Positions 33,282 to 46,060 of a stretch of DNA of 64,000 nucleotides are shown piece after piece. Both the position numbers and the translations under genes were made by a program. The DNA comes from Kalmusia sp. IMI 367209 (taxonomy: Eukaryota; Ascomycota; Dothideomycetes; Pleosporales; Didymosphaeriaceae). A model generated the notes under the pieces. That model did not search any database. It had not been told where the DNA came from and was given only the letters and a program-made list of their open reading frames with translations. The stretch is from the NCBI GenBank assembly GCA_027946365.1, contig JAPEUQ010000012.1, forward strand, positions 186,001 through 250,000. Reading direction: 5' to 3'. Each line of letters begins with the position of its first letter. Within the stretch, counting starts at the first letter, position 1.

Positions 33282-36229
33282 CTATGGTGCTGCACCCGGA
33301 GCGGAAAACAGATGGACCACAGATGCATGGCCCCTTTCATAAGCTTGCTCTAAGGGCGTATTCCTATTATACCGTTCGGTAAATCCTATATCAAGGTCCT
33401 GGCGGTATAATAAAAGCTGAACAATTGCAGCATTGCCTCTATCGGCTGCCTCATATAAAGGCGTCCTTCCATAGTGCTTGTCCCGAGCATTGACATCGAC
33501 GCGCTCTTGTTCCAGCAAGAGCCGGACAACTTCTTCTTGACCCCTTTCTACAGCCTGCCAAAGAGGTGTGTGGCCGTAGGCATCGTCCTTGGAATTGGCA
33601 TCAAGTTCGTCGCGGCCGAGGAGGAGTTGGACTATGGCGTCATAACCTTTATCAGCGGCTATCCACAATGCAGTCTGTCCATGATATTTGTCCTTCGCAT
33701 TCACGTCAATATTTGGATGGCGTAACAAATATTCCACCGCCGTAGTATACCCGTTTTCAACTGCATGCAGTAGTGGTGTTCGGTCTTCTAAGTCCCTAAC
33801 ATTGATGTCCACATCATCCCGCTCTACTAGTTGAAGAACAACGGAAGCATGTCCATTTTCCACTGCTAGCATCAAAGCAGTTCGACCTAATGAGTCTTTC
33901 AAATTAACGTCGACTTCATCGCACTCAAGCAAGGAAACGACAAGAGTGCTTAATCCGAACGAAGCTGCAACGTGCATCCCGGTAACCATCCTCGGGGTCT
34001 CTTGGCTTCCTTGAATTGGTCCAGTGAAGTAATGCATTATTTGCACAACTGCACATAACTTAGAGTGTGACCTGAATAATGCCAACGCCAGATCTTTTAC
34101 TTTCTCCTCCGGTTCTCCACGAGCGTGTTCTCCCCAATATTGGGCAGCATACGCAAGAAAAGGATACCGATTGAGTCGTTCTTCAATTTCTTCGTTTGTT
34201 TTACAGGGAGTAGCAAAGTCTTGAAAGCATAGGTATGCCAAACAGCTTCTTGTGACTGAAATCTGAGCGTGAGGAAAGCGTGTGACGCGAATACTCTCGA
34301 AATACTCCTGTGTGGTATAGTGAACTAGGCGGATGGTCTGACTCTCTTGATCAACCGTTACTAACCCGGCGCATACAGAGATCATTATCTCTTCATCAGG
34401 GATTCCTGCGTCGTCAAAAAAGATATCGCCCGGCTCAATGGCTATGGCATGTTGAAGCATGAGAAGGGTCAATGGCCTAAGTGCATATGAAGTCCAGTAG
34501 AGAACCCTTGTAGCCAATGCGACATCTTCTTCGCCTTGGCTCCATATTCTACGCATAGCATCGTCGTATGTGTAATGCAGCTCTCTGGGGAGCGTCGTAA
34601 GCACGTTTCGGACGTCTCGTCGGTTATTCTTCTTCGCCACGGCGTCCATCTGTAATTGTGCTAGTAGAAACCTATAGAATCAGCATGATGCTCAATAAAA
34701 GACTATTTTGTGGGATGAACTTACATTCCTCTGGAATTTTGCACAATTGTTTCGACGACGCTCCCTTGGAGGGCCAAGTCTGAAGTAAGAAGACGTCTTA
34801 GCCGTCGTTCCTTTTCGATCCTTCCTTTCAGATATCTCCTGATATCCCGATCATTTGCCTGGATATCTAGACGAGCAGCTCCTGGAAGTTCAGATTCGAT
34901 CACTAATGTAGGTCTTGATGTTATCATGAGATTAACCGATGGCTGTAGTTGGCGTAACTCGGCAAGGAATTCGTCTCTTGTATTCTCGGAACACTCATCT
35001 AAAGCATCAACAACTATGAAGACTCGAGAAAAACGACTGATTTGGTGCTTAAGCAATACCGACCACTCAGCAGCCGACGGTCTTGTCAGGTGTTGCATAT
35101 GTGGGTGAAGAATCGAAGCGACCTCCACAGAAATTATCGCGTCCTTCCGCAACAGCTGTTGAAACAAATTGGCTAAGATAACGGCGGTGGTTTTCTCCGC
35201 TTGTTCTTTGTAGTTGAAATAGATGTATGCGATCGCGTCGTGCTGCACATATAATCGTTCAATTGTATCAACTACGAGCGACCTGAAGCTTTATCAGAAA
35301 TAATCCTTCATTCGAGAAGAAGGTGCTTGGGATACTTACGTGATAATAGTTTTCCCGACACCAGCTGAGGAAATGTTAGAGCCAAAGAAAAATAACTGGG
35401 GAACTCTGTAAAGAAAATACATACGTCCGCCTGGGCTCCATAAGGTACCCTTCTTTCCATCAAGCCATTTTTTGAAAACGATATGGTTTAAGAACCATTC
35501 GCCAGTGCCATCTTCACATCTGGAAAGAAAATCACGCTGCTTAATAGAGTGGTCGTCGCCTGATATCCACGTAATCATATCTTGGCGCTCTCGAGCTTTA
35601 CCCGACGGTTAGAGCGCTGCACAGATCGTAGATCAAGATGTCCATTATACGTACCGTTACGTTCCAAATCCTGTTCTCTTTTCAATTTCTCCCGATCGAT
35701 TTGCTCGCTTATTGTATGGTGTCTCAGCTCCCTAACATCTTTCTTGATTTCCAGGGACAAGGTACTGTCATTATGAGCAATCTTACATTCGCATAGTAAA
35801 GAACACATACAACTGATCCTGTTGCCGAGCAAGGCTCATAAAAGTTTTCAGTCGCTCCACTCGTTGGATGAATTTATTGATATATCTCATATCGACTGTC
35901 CAGATCAGCGACTTGCCTATTTTTTTCGGCCCTTTCTGTGGTTTCAGCCTGGTCTTCAACTCCTCCAATTCCTTCTCGAATTCGATCAACGGCCCATCTG
36001 GCCCGGCAAGAAGGCGGGCCGAGGAGTACCACGGATCGTTTGCCGACGATTCTTCTACTTTGTATCGAAAGTCTACGAGATAGTCCAGCAGGCTGGTACA
36101 TTCTCTCGCTAGCCTCGCTCTATCCTTCGGTGCATCCTTGACATCATTTATGTATCCCACAATCTTCGTTACGCCGTCGATGACCTGGACAATATTGACG
36201 ACGAGACCGAGTGCCGATAGCGGATCCAT
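33282..36229 (-). CDS. NLR/STAND protein: Helo-like N-domain, NACHT, ankyrin repeats
   Basis: Fungal NLR-type signal-transducing ATPase. Minus-strand exons 36229-35811, 35764-35655, 35595-35425, 35364-35340, 35282-34725 and 34671-33282 give 890 residues. Residues 1-140 (MDPLSALGLVVNIVQVIDG) are the Helo-like fungal N-domain, a likely death-inducing or signalling module. A linker of the REDxxWIS..DHSIKQRDFLSRC type leads into the NACHT domain: Walker A GGPGVGKT near residue 235, built across a 25-nt micro-exon, Walker B VFIVVDALDEC, and sensor ITSRP. A winged-helix/ARM-like middle follows (TYDDAMRRI, RLVHYTTQEYF). About seven ankyrin repeats fill residues about 660-885; the last four are close copies (YGHTPLWQAVERGQEEVVRLLL). 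It is convergent with the coiled-coil gene, only 104 bp apart. Confidence 0.88.
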
Positions 36230-38199
36230 TTGGATTAGAGGTCGGTTGGCGTAGCGGCAGAGGGTACATTCGCCGACGAGGAGAGGGGACCCGAAGATAA
36301 AGAACAGCGTAAGAGGCTCGGAGGGTGTTACTTTCCGAGTTTGCAAGCCACAGATACTTCGATAGCAGACGGTGCGATCATTTCAACAAGGTCATCATGA
36401 ATTTCGTGTGGGACTGCTGTCTTACGCATGTGTCCAACAGTGCGCGGGGCTGCGCGGGGCTGCGCGGGGCTGCACCCGGGACTCCACTACACCGGTTTCC
36501 AGCGCGAGATATGCATGCCATGGTAGTTACTGTTAGCAGCTTTGATGGACAATGACACATAAAAAAGACGTGTTGGATGAACATTTAATGCGCGTAACAT
36601 GGAATCGAGGCCCAGAATATCACATGCTTCATTTTACGATCGGGGAAGCTTCCGGAAGGGTCCTTGGGGGCGATTATGTTAGGTGCAAGAAAGCTCTCTA
36701 ATGCAAAGTCGGCCGAGTGCGTGTTACACATATCTCGGTTATCAACCCGTATTCTTTTCAGGATCGTCTTACAGGCAGGATTCAGTACTCGATACGAATT
36801 AGAGTCTAAAAGTGGCAAGCTGAGAAAGTCCTTCACTTAGCTCCAAAGGCTTCCAACCAGAGCTGCCTTGAATTTTATAAGCACCATCAATGGTTTGACA
36901 TCATCCAAAATAGGATTATCTGGGATACACACAGCCTGATAATGCGAAATCTTAACTTGTTTTTCTTCCCCCGTCAACGGATGCACGTTGTGCTGGGCCA
37001 TTTACTGGAGACATCAAGGCCACTCAGCGAGAGACACGTGCCTAAGATGGTTGGAAACAACAGATCAAGCAGGTGGTCATAACTCGAACGGAATTTAACT
37101 ACAATTTTGAGAAATTGTCAGTTGATGCCTAGATATCATGCAGGGCGCAAGGATCTGCGCAAGGCGACCAATCCCAGAAATATGTCACTCTTTATCCTTA
37201 CCTTGCATTTGCATTGAGAAAGCCTGGCTGATAGGCATTGTTAGCTGCATTGCCGCCCAAATAATTTAGATAGCAGGGTCGATTAGCGGTCAAGGACAGA
37301 CACGTCTCTTCCAGAAAGGTGAAGGAGCAGTTCCGCACCACCCAGTTCATATCCTATAAGGTTGGTCCACATAGCCAGGTTTGAAAGGCCAGAAGACAGG
37401 CCTACTTACACTTCTTCCGATCAGAAATCTGAAACTTGATCCGTCTACCTCTAAGCAACTCAGTCATCTCATGGCATCCAAGGTTCACACGGTCTTTACG
37501 TCTGAAGCTAATGACGTCGGGCCAGGTCGGCGACTAGGCGGTAAAATGGACCCGGCTACAAGTGAAAAAGTGGGTGCAACTAAGGCTCCCCAAGTCCTAA
37601 GGTATACTCATAAAGGAAATAATCTGAAAGCGCAAGTTCTACATGGGAAACAAAAGATTGGGAAGGACCTAAAATTCGGTTCGTACAGCTCTTTTTAGCT
37701 CCACTGCCCAGCTAACGACACTTTCCGGTGAAGGCGCCTCCCCTGCAGCTCCAAAAGAAGCACCACCGGCACTGTCGCGTCCAAATAGGCCTCTACTCCC
37801 TGTCCCAAACACCAAGGCAGGCCAGCAATCGCCAACGGTAGGGCCATTATTCCTAGACTCAAATTTCACGCCCCAAAGGCTGACTTCGCCTTAGTCCCGA
37901 TCTATGGCAAGCCAGCCAGCTCCTCAAAGGGTGCTTGAGGGCCCAGAGGACGGTGTAACACATGTTGGAGACAATGTTTACTCCCAAGTGGTGGCGCCAG
38001 CTGCAGAACAAACAATCGATGGGAATTTGGAGTTCAACTAATTCAAACTGGAGCGGTGATGGTGCTCAAGGTATCCCGCTAGCTAGTAGAAAGCTACGTT
38101 GCTTTCCAACGTAACATTGTTATACGAGTGTGCCAGGTACGCCAAGATGGCTACTCTAACACCAGGATTATCAATTACTCAACACGATCATCAGGAAAT
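36230..38199. other. Gene-free, probably degenerate DNA
   Basis: About 2 kb upstream of the first NLR. Frames are broken. One Pro-rich open stretch on the plus strand (about 37690-37895, with SGEGASPAAPKEAPPALS-like residues) is all that looks coding; it has no start, splice or domain support. Confidence 0.45.
36441..36470. repeat. Perfect 3 x 10-bp GC-rich tandem repeat
   Basis: TGCGCGGGGC is repeated three times without change, about 210 bp upstream of the NLR start at 36229. It stands out in an AT-rich stretch. Confidence 0.8.
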
Positions 38200-39650
38200 A
38201 TATACTGCATAGACGTATCTGATTGAGAAGTCTCCTCTTCAGCTTTTTCACACGTTTGGATGTTGTGTCCTGGCTTTTTACATCATCCACAGCGTCGCTG
38301 ACGGGTGCTGCTTTCCTCGCCGTTAATTCTACTCTTAGTGTTCAACCATCGATATTTCGCACCACCGGCCTTTGCAGCTACTAAGACCTCAGCCTACTCA
38401 GATTTAAGTAACCCATCTGTTTGCTGGCGCTTCCTTTTGCGCGATTTCCGCTCCTTATGTGCAGGATTCTCGGCCTGAAGCTCACTAATCTGTGCCTTCA
38501 TAGGCTCAAGCTAATGCGCCATCAACTGTGTACCTTTGACAAGGGTTTGGAGGATCTCAGCATGCCCAATCGGTGAGCTAAGGCGAGGACATGTAAGCTT
38601 CTTGGGAGCAAGCGTTGATTGGCTCTCAATTTCAGTTGTATCCTTAGGAGTCTTTAACCCCCAGGGCGTCTCTAGTAGTGTGAGCCCTGGGGTTCCATTC
38701 AACCAAATATCAACCTTACCTAGCACAACATCATGGTTGATGCGTGCACGGATCAAGTTCTCAATCTGACGCGAGTACGCCCTCTTCAGCGACGAAAACA
38801 ACCCACGTCTAAGGGCTGTAGAAGATGCAATAAGTGTAGAGGTATATAGAGGCTAATAATATTATTCTCGGGGCACAATCCGTTAATTCTGTAGAGTTGT
38901 GGCTCCCGTGGCCTTCGAGAATCGGAAGGCGATGGGTACCCTAAACACTCTTTTTTATATGCACATTCAAGTGCTTGATCCGCGCGACACCGAGCTCATT
39001 TGTTGTCCAACAGTGTTCAGAGATCGCAATAGCCCATTGATGCGGTAGTTCCTCCTTGACGTACCAGGAATATTGGTGGGTTATTACCTAGATAATGAAT
39101 GGCGGGACAGCTTGACCTACCCCACTAATCCCTACGATCAACGAAACCCATTCGCGATTGCCTAACTGGACCTAGTTTAATTTATGCCGTCTCTCGGATT
39201 CAGTGATAACCTGTGAAGCGCTTAATAAACCCCTTATCCTAGAGCCTGTCTCGTCAAATTCTAGGTATCTTCACCTAGTATACCGTACTTCACCTTCACG
39301 TATTTTACAAGCCGAAACTAGTCTGCAATTATATCGTAGGCTTCTCAATGCCCTCCCTGATAATCTTACTTTCAACTAAAAAGCACTTCAAGCTCTGGAC
39401 GTCGCTTTGGAAAAGTTTGCAGGCCATTGTTGGCCAATCTTCTCTCTACCCCAGAGGACAGCTTCCGGCTCTATAGACGAGACTAATTGTGTCTACAAAT
39501 TGGAGGGGATCTTCGCGACGGCGCTCCCAGGCAGTCGTCTCACTGTGAATATCGTCTCAGCTCCACCTCCGCCCTGGCACATAGGCCTGAATGGTATCGT
39601 GCAATGCATAAGTTATATACCTGCAGCTCTAAAGATGGACTCAACGATCT
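38200..39650 (-). mobile_element. Degraded pogo/Tc1-mariner DDE transposase relic
   Basis: Dead DNA transposon, minus strand, with many stops and frameshifts. From N to C, fragments match fungal pogo-type transposases in order: GQQWPANFSK then RPELEVLFS near 39400-39440; KYGI then FDETG and SERR about 39180-39310; WYVKEELPHQWAIAISEHCW about 39000-39075; ILEGHGSHNSTE (the DGHGSH catalytic block with D changed to E) about 38890-38930; LDVGCF and SSLKRAYSRQIENLIRARIN about 38735-38820. At the end comes a zinc-knuckle tail CG-stop-C then KKPGHNIQTCEK about 38225-38285. Terminal inverted repeats were not identified. Decay fits old age and possibly RIP. Confidence 0.75.
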
Positions 39651-41078
39651 TGACATGCGCTGAGCTAATCTCATTGCTCGGTCTTGTCATCTGTGTCCCC
39701 ATGTCCCTACGGACCCACCTACTCTAGTCTCAGCGATGTGCAACCGGTTCGTGCAATTTTTGACGGGGAACAGGTATGGGGGTGACTTCGAGTGAAGGAG
39801 AGTTAGGGTTGGGGTTGACCTAAACCCGTAAGCGGAAGAGTGATGTGATAGATGTGCTAGAGCCAAAGCTAAATTTGCCCGGCTCAGTGAAGCGCAGGTT
39901 GAGGAAGATGAGGTTATGTCAGTGCCATGGAGAACTCAAATAGCACAGATATATTCAGACAATTTCATGAAGCACAAGGATTTCAGACATGGTGTCAACA
40001 CCCTCGTGATCATATAATCGTTTTGCTGTACGGTGTGCTGTCTCTTCGCAGCGTGCCGAAAAAAGGCGGCTTCGCGATCTACCCTCCCCAATATTTCTCA
40101 GCGTCGTAACGCATAACGCAATTCCATTTGCTTCATCATGACTCTGTCCGTGATTACTTTCCCAATGTCATCTTCATGACCGTAGTCCCACACGTGCTCG
40201 TCTAGATCGTCTCAGAAACGGAATCTTGTAGCCGCCCGACGCGGCTAGTTAAGTCTCTTATCAGGATCAAATCAGACCAATGGTAGCACTTCTAGAATTC
40301 GATAACAGAAAATATTTTCGTCGCTATCTCTAGATATCACTGGTTAGCTATTACTTTTAAGCAAAGAGAAATACCTGAGCGTACTTGACTATCATTACAT
40401 AATCAGATTAGTAACACTCGATGCACTTCGACTAGCAACTGCCACAAATCAATGCTCCCTCCACCACTTAGATTATGTACTCGTGTCCATGCTGATCGCA
40501 GAATCGAGAGCGGCGTCACTAGGTCAACTAAAGACAATGGGCTTGATGCATGCTCTTACTTTTTCTTCTGGTCCTGCGGGGTTGTCCCTGGAATCGGCCC
40601 CCAAAACACCAGCCGCACAACGCTAACATCTTCTAGGCCTATTAGCTGCAGTATGGCGCATTCAAGGATACCGTAGAAACTCACACTGTGAATCGGGCCT
40701 AATGGTTATAATTAGGAGTGAATCAAGATATAAGCCAATCAGCTTCTCCGGTGAATTGAAAAGTGGAGACTACTTGCAATCGTGATTTCCCAAGCAGTTC
40801 TTAATGTAGTTAGGCTTGACTCTTCTTTGCAAGGTTCGCGGTATAACAGCTCGCCATGACCAAAGATATTAGGTCCGTAGGCAGACCTCATCCTGCACGA
40901 CCAGCAGAAGACCCTCGTTACGCCCCTTCCTCCTGTACCCTACATAACCTAGGGCAATACACAAGAACATCGCATATTACGGATCTCGACGAAAGCACCT
41001 GTAAATGTGTGAGTATCTATAAGATCTGTGTTGTGTTTGTCTGTCTTAGGGCGACACATAAATTATTACGTAACGATC
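39651..41078. other. Gene-free, probably transposon-derived or decayed DNA
   Basis: About 1.4 kb between the transposase relic and the second NLR. Broken reading frames only. A minus-strand stretch about 40440-40690 is open for short runs (VVRLVFWGPIPGTTP) but interrupted by stops and not recognised. Confidence 0.4.
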
Positions 41079-44000
41079 ATGTCGGAAAAGTTGGAAAAGG
41101 TCGATGTCAGACGCATCAAGGAAGAGTTAGATAAAGATACCAGGGACGTATCGGACTTATGGAACGATGCGCTACGAAGCTATAAAGGAATAGTCGGTGT
41201 TGGCCTGACCCCAACGTACACCAGCGTGGATGAAATGATAAAAGCAGGAACAGAGCAGATGAACGCCTTCCACAAGTTCCGTCACAATGACAAGAAGGTC
41301 GACAAGCTACGTAGCTTGTTTATGTCCAACCTGGACTATATTGAGAAGGGTGCCCAGCAGATTATTGCAGCAGCGACGCCTGCATTTCCACCGGCTGCAG
41401 CAATTGGCACGGCACTTACATATATGCTCAGTGTATGTATATACCAACGCTTGGAGCGGGCTTTTCACGATACTAAATATTTTGATCCTCCCTCCTAGGC
41501 TTGCAAACAAGTTTCAGCCGATTATGATGTGGTGACGGCATTCTTCGAAGACATGAACGCGTTCCTTCAACGCATCACGATCCTTGAGTCCAGACTTCCG
41601 AGCTATCCTGCGTACCGCAACTGCTTGATGGATGTATTCACTTCAGTCTTGGAGATGTGCGGTTTTGCAACGAAGTATATTCAACTTCGGCGCTTCAGTG
41701 AGTGCAAAAATTTATATAGTCCTACGACAGGAGTCATGCAGAGTCCATTATGATAGGGTGACTAAGATCACATTGGGCTTCTGTGCTTTCATTGTAATAC
41801 TGTTGCAAAACTGCGCACAAGCTAACAATTGCAGAAAAATGGATCTTGAACATGGTTCGAGGCGAAGATACCGAGCTCGCTGGTGCTCGCAAGAAGATGG
41901 ACACCAGACTATCTCGTCTACAAAGCGCAACCGAATATGCCATTCTTGGCAATACCGAGAAACTACAGACAATGAGCGCCGAACTGCAGCAAAACGAAGA
42001 GATGCAGATGCAGATGCTAGAAGAGCAAACTAAGATGCTCGAGACTGTGATTGAAGGTCAGGACAGCGTACGCAATGACCTTAAAGACATTCGAAAGCTT
42101 TTGAGTGTTTTTGAAGAGCAAAGGAAGGAGGAGTCGCATGCAGGGAAACAGAAGAGCGCAATTGGAAAGCCGCCGACGTCAAATCGAGTTCATGCCTTCT
42201 TCTACGACCTCATTGACCCGGCACATGAACACCGAAATCTCAAAGATTCCTTCATTTCGGAAATGTCAACATGGATCTTTGACGAGCCTGAATGGGCAGA
42301 CTGGCTTGAACAAGGCAAGGATAGCTCGAAATTGTTATACATTGCCGGTCCTCCTGGGGCCGGGAAGAGTCATCTTGCGCTCTCTGCACACGACCGACTT
42401 GTGCAGCTTGCGGAGAGAGAGCCAGAAAAGAACACATGCGTTGTGAAATTTTACTTCCGGGAAACCAGGGACGAAACAAGGTGTTTCTATTATGCCATCA
42501 ACTGGCTCGTTATTCAAATTGCCGAGTGGAATGACCACCTCTGTGAGAAGATCAACGTCGAGCTCGCCCGTGAGGATCTTGAGATCGATGTGAATAACTG
42601 GCAGGATATCTGGGAGAAGGTCATAGTACCGCTCTTCAACAGTTCCCCCCAAGCTCGGTTACAGATTGTCTTTGATGGTTTGGATGAATTGGCTCCGGAT
42701 GGTGTCCAACGCCCTGCTGGTTTCGACTTCCTTAAAAAAGTCTCTGAATCAGACTCGAACATCAGCGTGTTGTGTACAACACGGTCGACGTCCTCAACGT
42801 CTACATTCCCATCACAGCTTAACGAGATAGGGAGTAAGAGTATCAGCGTTACGAAAGAGAAGCAGCTGCCAGATCTGAAAACTTTGATCTGGCATCACCT
42901 CGACAATGACCCGGGACTGACGAAACTGAGCCAGTATATGAGGCAGAGAATAGCCAGCACATTAGAGGAAAAAGCTGACTGTAAGTCAAGACCAGTTCAA
43001 TGCGTTAAGATACTGGTCTTCGCTTTGCTTGCGTGTCGTTATATCCTTTGTTGTATTTAGGTGTCAGAGACTTGACTGGGAAATGGCGAGGCTAGGGGAG
43101 AAGCTAACTCAAATGCAGGCCTACTCTACGCCGAACACATACTTAGAAGGTTCAACAACCTTAACCGAGAACCGCTCATTCTTAGACACTTGGAACAGGA
43201 AATGCCAAACAACCTTGAACAGCTCTACACGATCATCCTATCCGACTTACTGCGAAAGACGAACTCCGAACAGCGAGTAGCTTTGAAGAGCTTGTTCATA
43301 TGGCTCGCTTTCTCCGTACGTCCTATTACTCTTTCCGAGGCTACGTCTCTCGTGAAACTACTGCCCGGAGACCTGGATCTTGAAGAAGAACTACAAGGTC
43401 CACAGCTCGCGCGTTTCCTTCGAATCGCCGACCGAATCGAAGCTGTGGATCTGTCATCTTCCTCATCAGACTCAGACCTTGAAGATCTACAGGAGCAGGG
43501 GAGTCGGCATGAAGGAGCCTCTGACGACTGGAACCTACCGCTGAAGTTCCAAGAACGCTCTATGCGCGACTTCTTTCGAAATGCAAAGGCAGATGAGGAT
43601 CCCGAAAGCTTACGCACTCCAGGCTTCGAGGCACATCGACAAATTTTCGTTACGCTTTCCGAAATCCTCTGCAAGAAAGCTGGTACAGATATAAGTGATA
43701 GGCTGCGCGGATTTGCGGCGAGCTCCTGGCTTATGCATCTTGGCTGGGTATGGTGGTATAACAAGCTCGGCAAGCCTACAGAAGAGCAAAAAATTGTCCT
43801 CCTAGACGCCATAGGTGAGTCAAACAATGTTTACATGTTAAGGTGATAGTGTAAAGGACTGAGTGATTATACAGGTGCATTATTCACCAACCAAGGCGAT
43901 GTAGCAACCAATATCGAACTCTCGGATGTCGATTACTCGTACCTTGGGACAGGAGGTCTAGAAACGAAGATGAAGTTCTTCGCCGCTTGGGCAAGCGAGC

Positions 44001-46060
44001 TAGGAGAAGGAAAACTGAAGGAAAGCACGGTCACATGGGCTCAGGATGTCTCCAGCAACTGGGAGAACGCCTTCCTTAGTCTAGCAAAGGCTCATGTCCA
44101 AAAGTGGTTTCGAGCTGCGGACTTGAAATCGGCACAGCGGTCTTATAAGTATGCACGAAGCGCATTGGGATTGGTATGTTCCATATTATTACATTGAGTC
44201 GCCCCTGGGAGGAATATCATGAGCCCCGAACAACAATGCAACGTTACTGACCACTCGACAGACAAACATGAAGAATCTCCTTCACGAGATAGACTACGAT
44301 GACGAAGACGACGAAGACGACGATGAAAAAACTATAGCTTCTGAGGAGATAATTGCCGTGTCGAAAGCCTTTCCTGACATCACCGACACAAACGCTCCTT
44401 ACGCTATAGCCCTCCTTCTTTATGACTCATATCACTACGATGCCGCTCTCCCCGAAGCGCAGAATGCTCTTGAGCTCGCTTCATCCGACCTCATCAAAAT
44501 CTTCCAAGTCACCGATCTCCTCGCGAACATCCAATTCGAGCTCGAAGACTACCAAACCGCCTTCAACACGATCACAGCCGTTCTTTCCCAAACAAAAGAC
44601 ATACCCGCAGACTTGATCCGTCGCGGCCTCATCACACGCGCCAAAATCGAATCCGCTCTCGACAGGATAGACGACTCAGTAGCAAGCTACCAAGCAGCAC
44701 GGCTCGCTCAGCCAGACACACCGATGCTCGGCGACGACCTCCAAGCAGAATTCGACACGTTCGTGTACCACAAGCTCGACGACCCGGCATCCATCATCGC
44801 CGCTGTGAAGCGCTGGTCGCCGCTCGAGCGGCTCGCGTGTGGATGACGTGGAAATACGACGTCGACAGCGACCACCACCAGGACTTCCAGCGGGCGTGTG
44901 GGCGCGCGCGCGAGACGGACTTCATGGTGAGCGCCTACGAAGAAGCGATTACGCTTCTCGACGCCGTCGATGCCGGCTCGCCTATACGGAGGGAGCTCGC
45001 TGTTGCACAGTGGCAAGTGCGTGGGGACCTATCTGCTGCCAAGGTGCTGTTCAATGAAATCCTAGGCGGATCCTCGGACGGTAGTAACCAGCGGTTCACG
45101 CAGGAGGATCCCGCGTGGACGCTAGTACAAACGATTGATTTTGCCACGGATCTCTTATACGAGGAATTCCGGACGACGGCGGATCCGAGGCGGAAGGCGG
45201 AGTTGGTCGAGGAGACGAAGAGCTTGACATCGAGGCCGCTGGCAAGAGCGGTCTCATCGTGGAAGTCGATGGTTAATCATCAGAGGGTGGTGCTGGCGAA
45301 AATGGTCAAGAGAGTGGGTCCGGCGGCAGAGTATCAGGAGTTGCTCCAGAAGGCTTTTGATGTGGCGTACGAGGCTTTGCTAGATAATGTGGGGTGGAAC
45401 GATTTTGCTAATTTGCGCTCGCTGTCTATGGTGTTGTCGTTGATGGGTGGGTTTGAGAAAGAGGCGCGCATCTTGATGTCGGCGCAGTTCTCAAATCTTG
45501 ACAAGGCTCTCGACGATGAGAAGAAATCGGAAGAAAAAGATGAAGCACCCAACGACGAAAATACTGGCGGCGGAGACGGCGGAGACGATGAGGGGAACGA
45601 TGAGGACGACAACGACGGGGACGAAAGCAACTGGGAAGATGATCCCGATGGAAATGATGATGATGATGATGATGACGATTCCCTTCCTGACGATGAAGGC
45701 GACCTGGCCGGCGACGTATACTGCTACTGCGACGGCGAATGTAAAGACCCCATCCAATGGCGCGCATGGAAAGGTCGCCCCTTATACTACTGCCTCATCT
45801 GCGCTGACATAGCCCTCTGCGAGGAGTGCTACCAAAAACGGCAGAAGTACAACAAAGGCTACAAGTCTGAAGTCGGTGCGGAGTATTGCGGCAAGAACCA
45901 CAAATACCTGAAGGGCCCGATTGAGGGCTGGCATGGCGTCAAGGATGGGATGATCATGATTGAGGGAGAGGAGTCGGTGGAGTTTAAGAGCTGGTTGAAG
46001 GAGCTGAAGGAGGTGAGGTGGAGGGAGGCCTGGGAAAGGTTTTGGTTGGCGGAGGATTAG
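41079..46060 (+). CDS. NLR/STAND protein: Goodbye-like, NACHT, helical repeats, ZZ-like zinc finger; apparently frameshifted
   Basis: Exons 41079-41432, 41499-41697, 41835-42980, 43119-43814, 43875-44173 and 44262-46060. Residues 1-190 are a Goodbye-like N-domain (RIKEELDKDTRDVSDLWNDA; FPPAAAIGTALTYMLSACKQ). A coiled linker rich in QMQMLEEQ precedes the NACHT: Walker A GPPGAGKS near residue 355, Walker B LQIVFDGLDEL near 461, CTTRS sensor. Later parts contain TPR-like helices (YAIALLLYDSYHYDAALPEA; YQTAFNTITAVLSQ), an Asp/Glu-rich tract over a GAT microsatellite (about 45655-45685), then a ZZ-like finger with CDGEC and CLICADIALCEEC. At 44835-44845 the reading must jump from frame SPLERLA to WMTWKYD; removing one 2-nt unit of GTGT does this. 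As given, the protein stops at TGA 44844-44846, losing the last 400 residues including the ZZ finger. Confidence 0.78.
45656..45685 (+). repeat. GAT/GAC trinucleotide microsatellite in the NLR
   Basis: A run of GAT/GAC codons encodes poly-Asp between the helical repeats and the ZZ-like finger. Length changes here would stay in frame. Confidence 0.7.

Noticed and set aside
39800..39830. Telomere-like TTAGGGTTGGGG
   Set aside because: Only one true TTAGGG unit is present, with no array; chance in AT-rich decayed DNA.
43060..43118. An extra short exon between the NACHT exons of the second NLR
   Set aside because: An acceptor-like TTTAG at 43060 exists, but reading on from it reaches a TAG within about 12 codons in the required frame; one 138-bp intron fits better.
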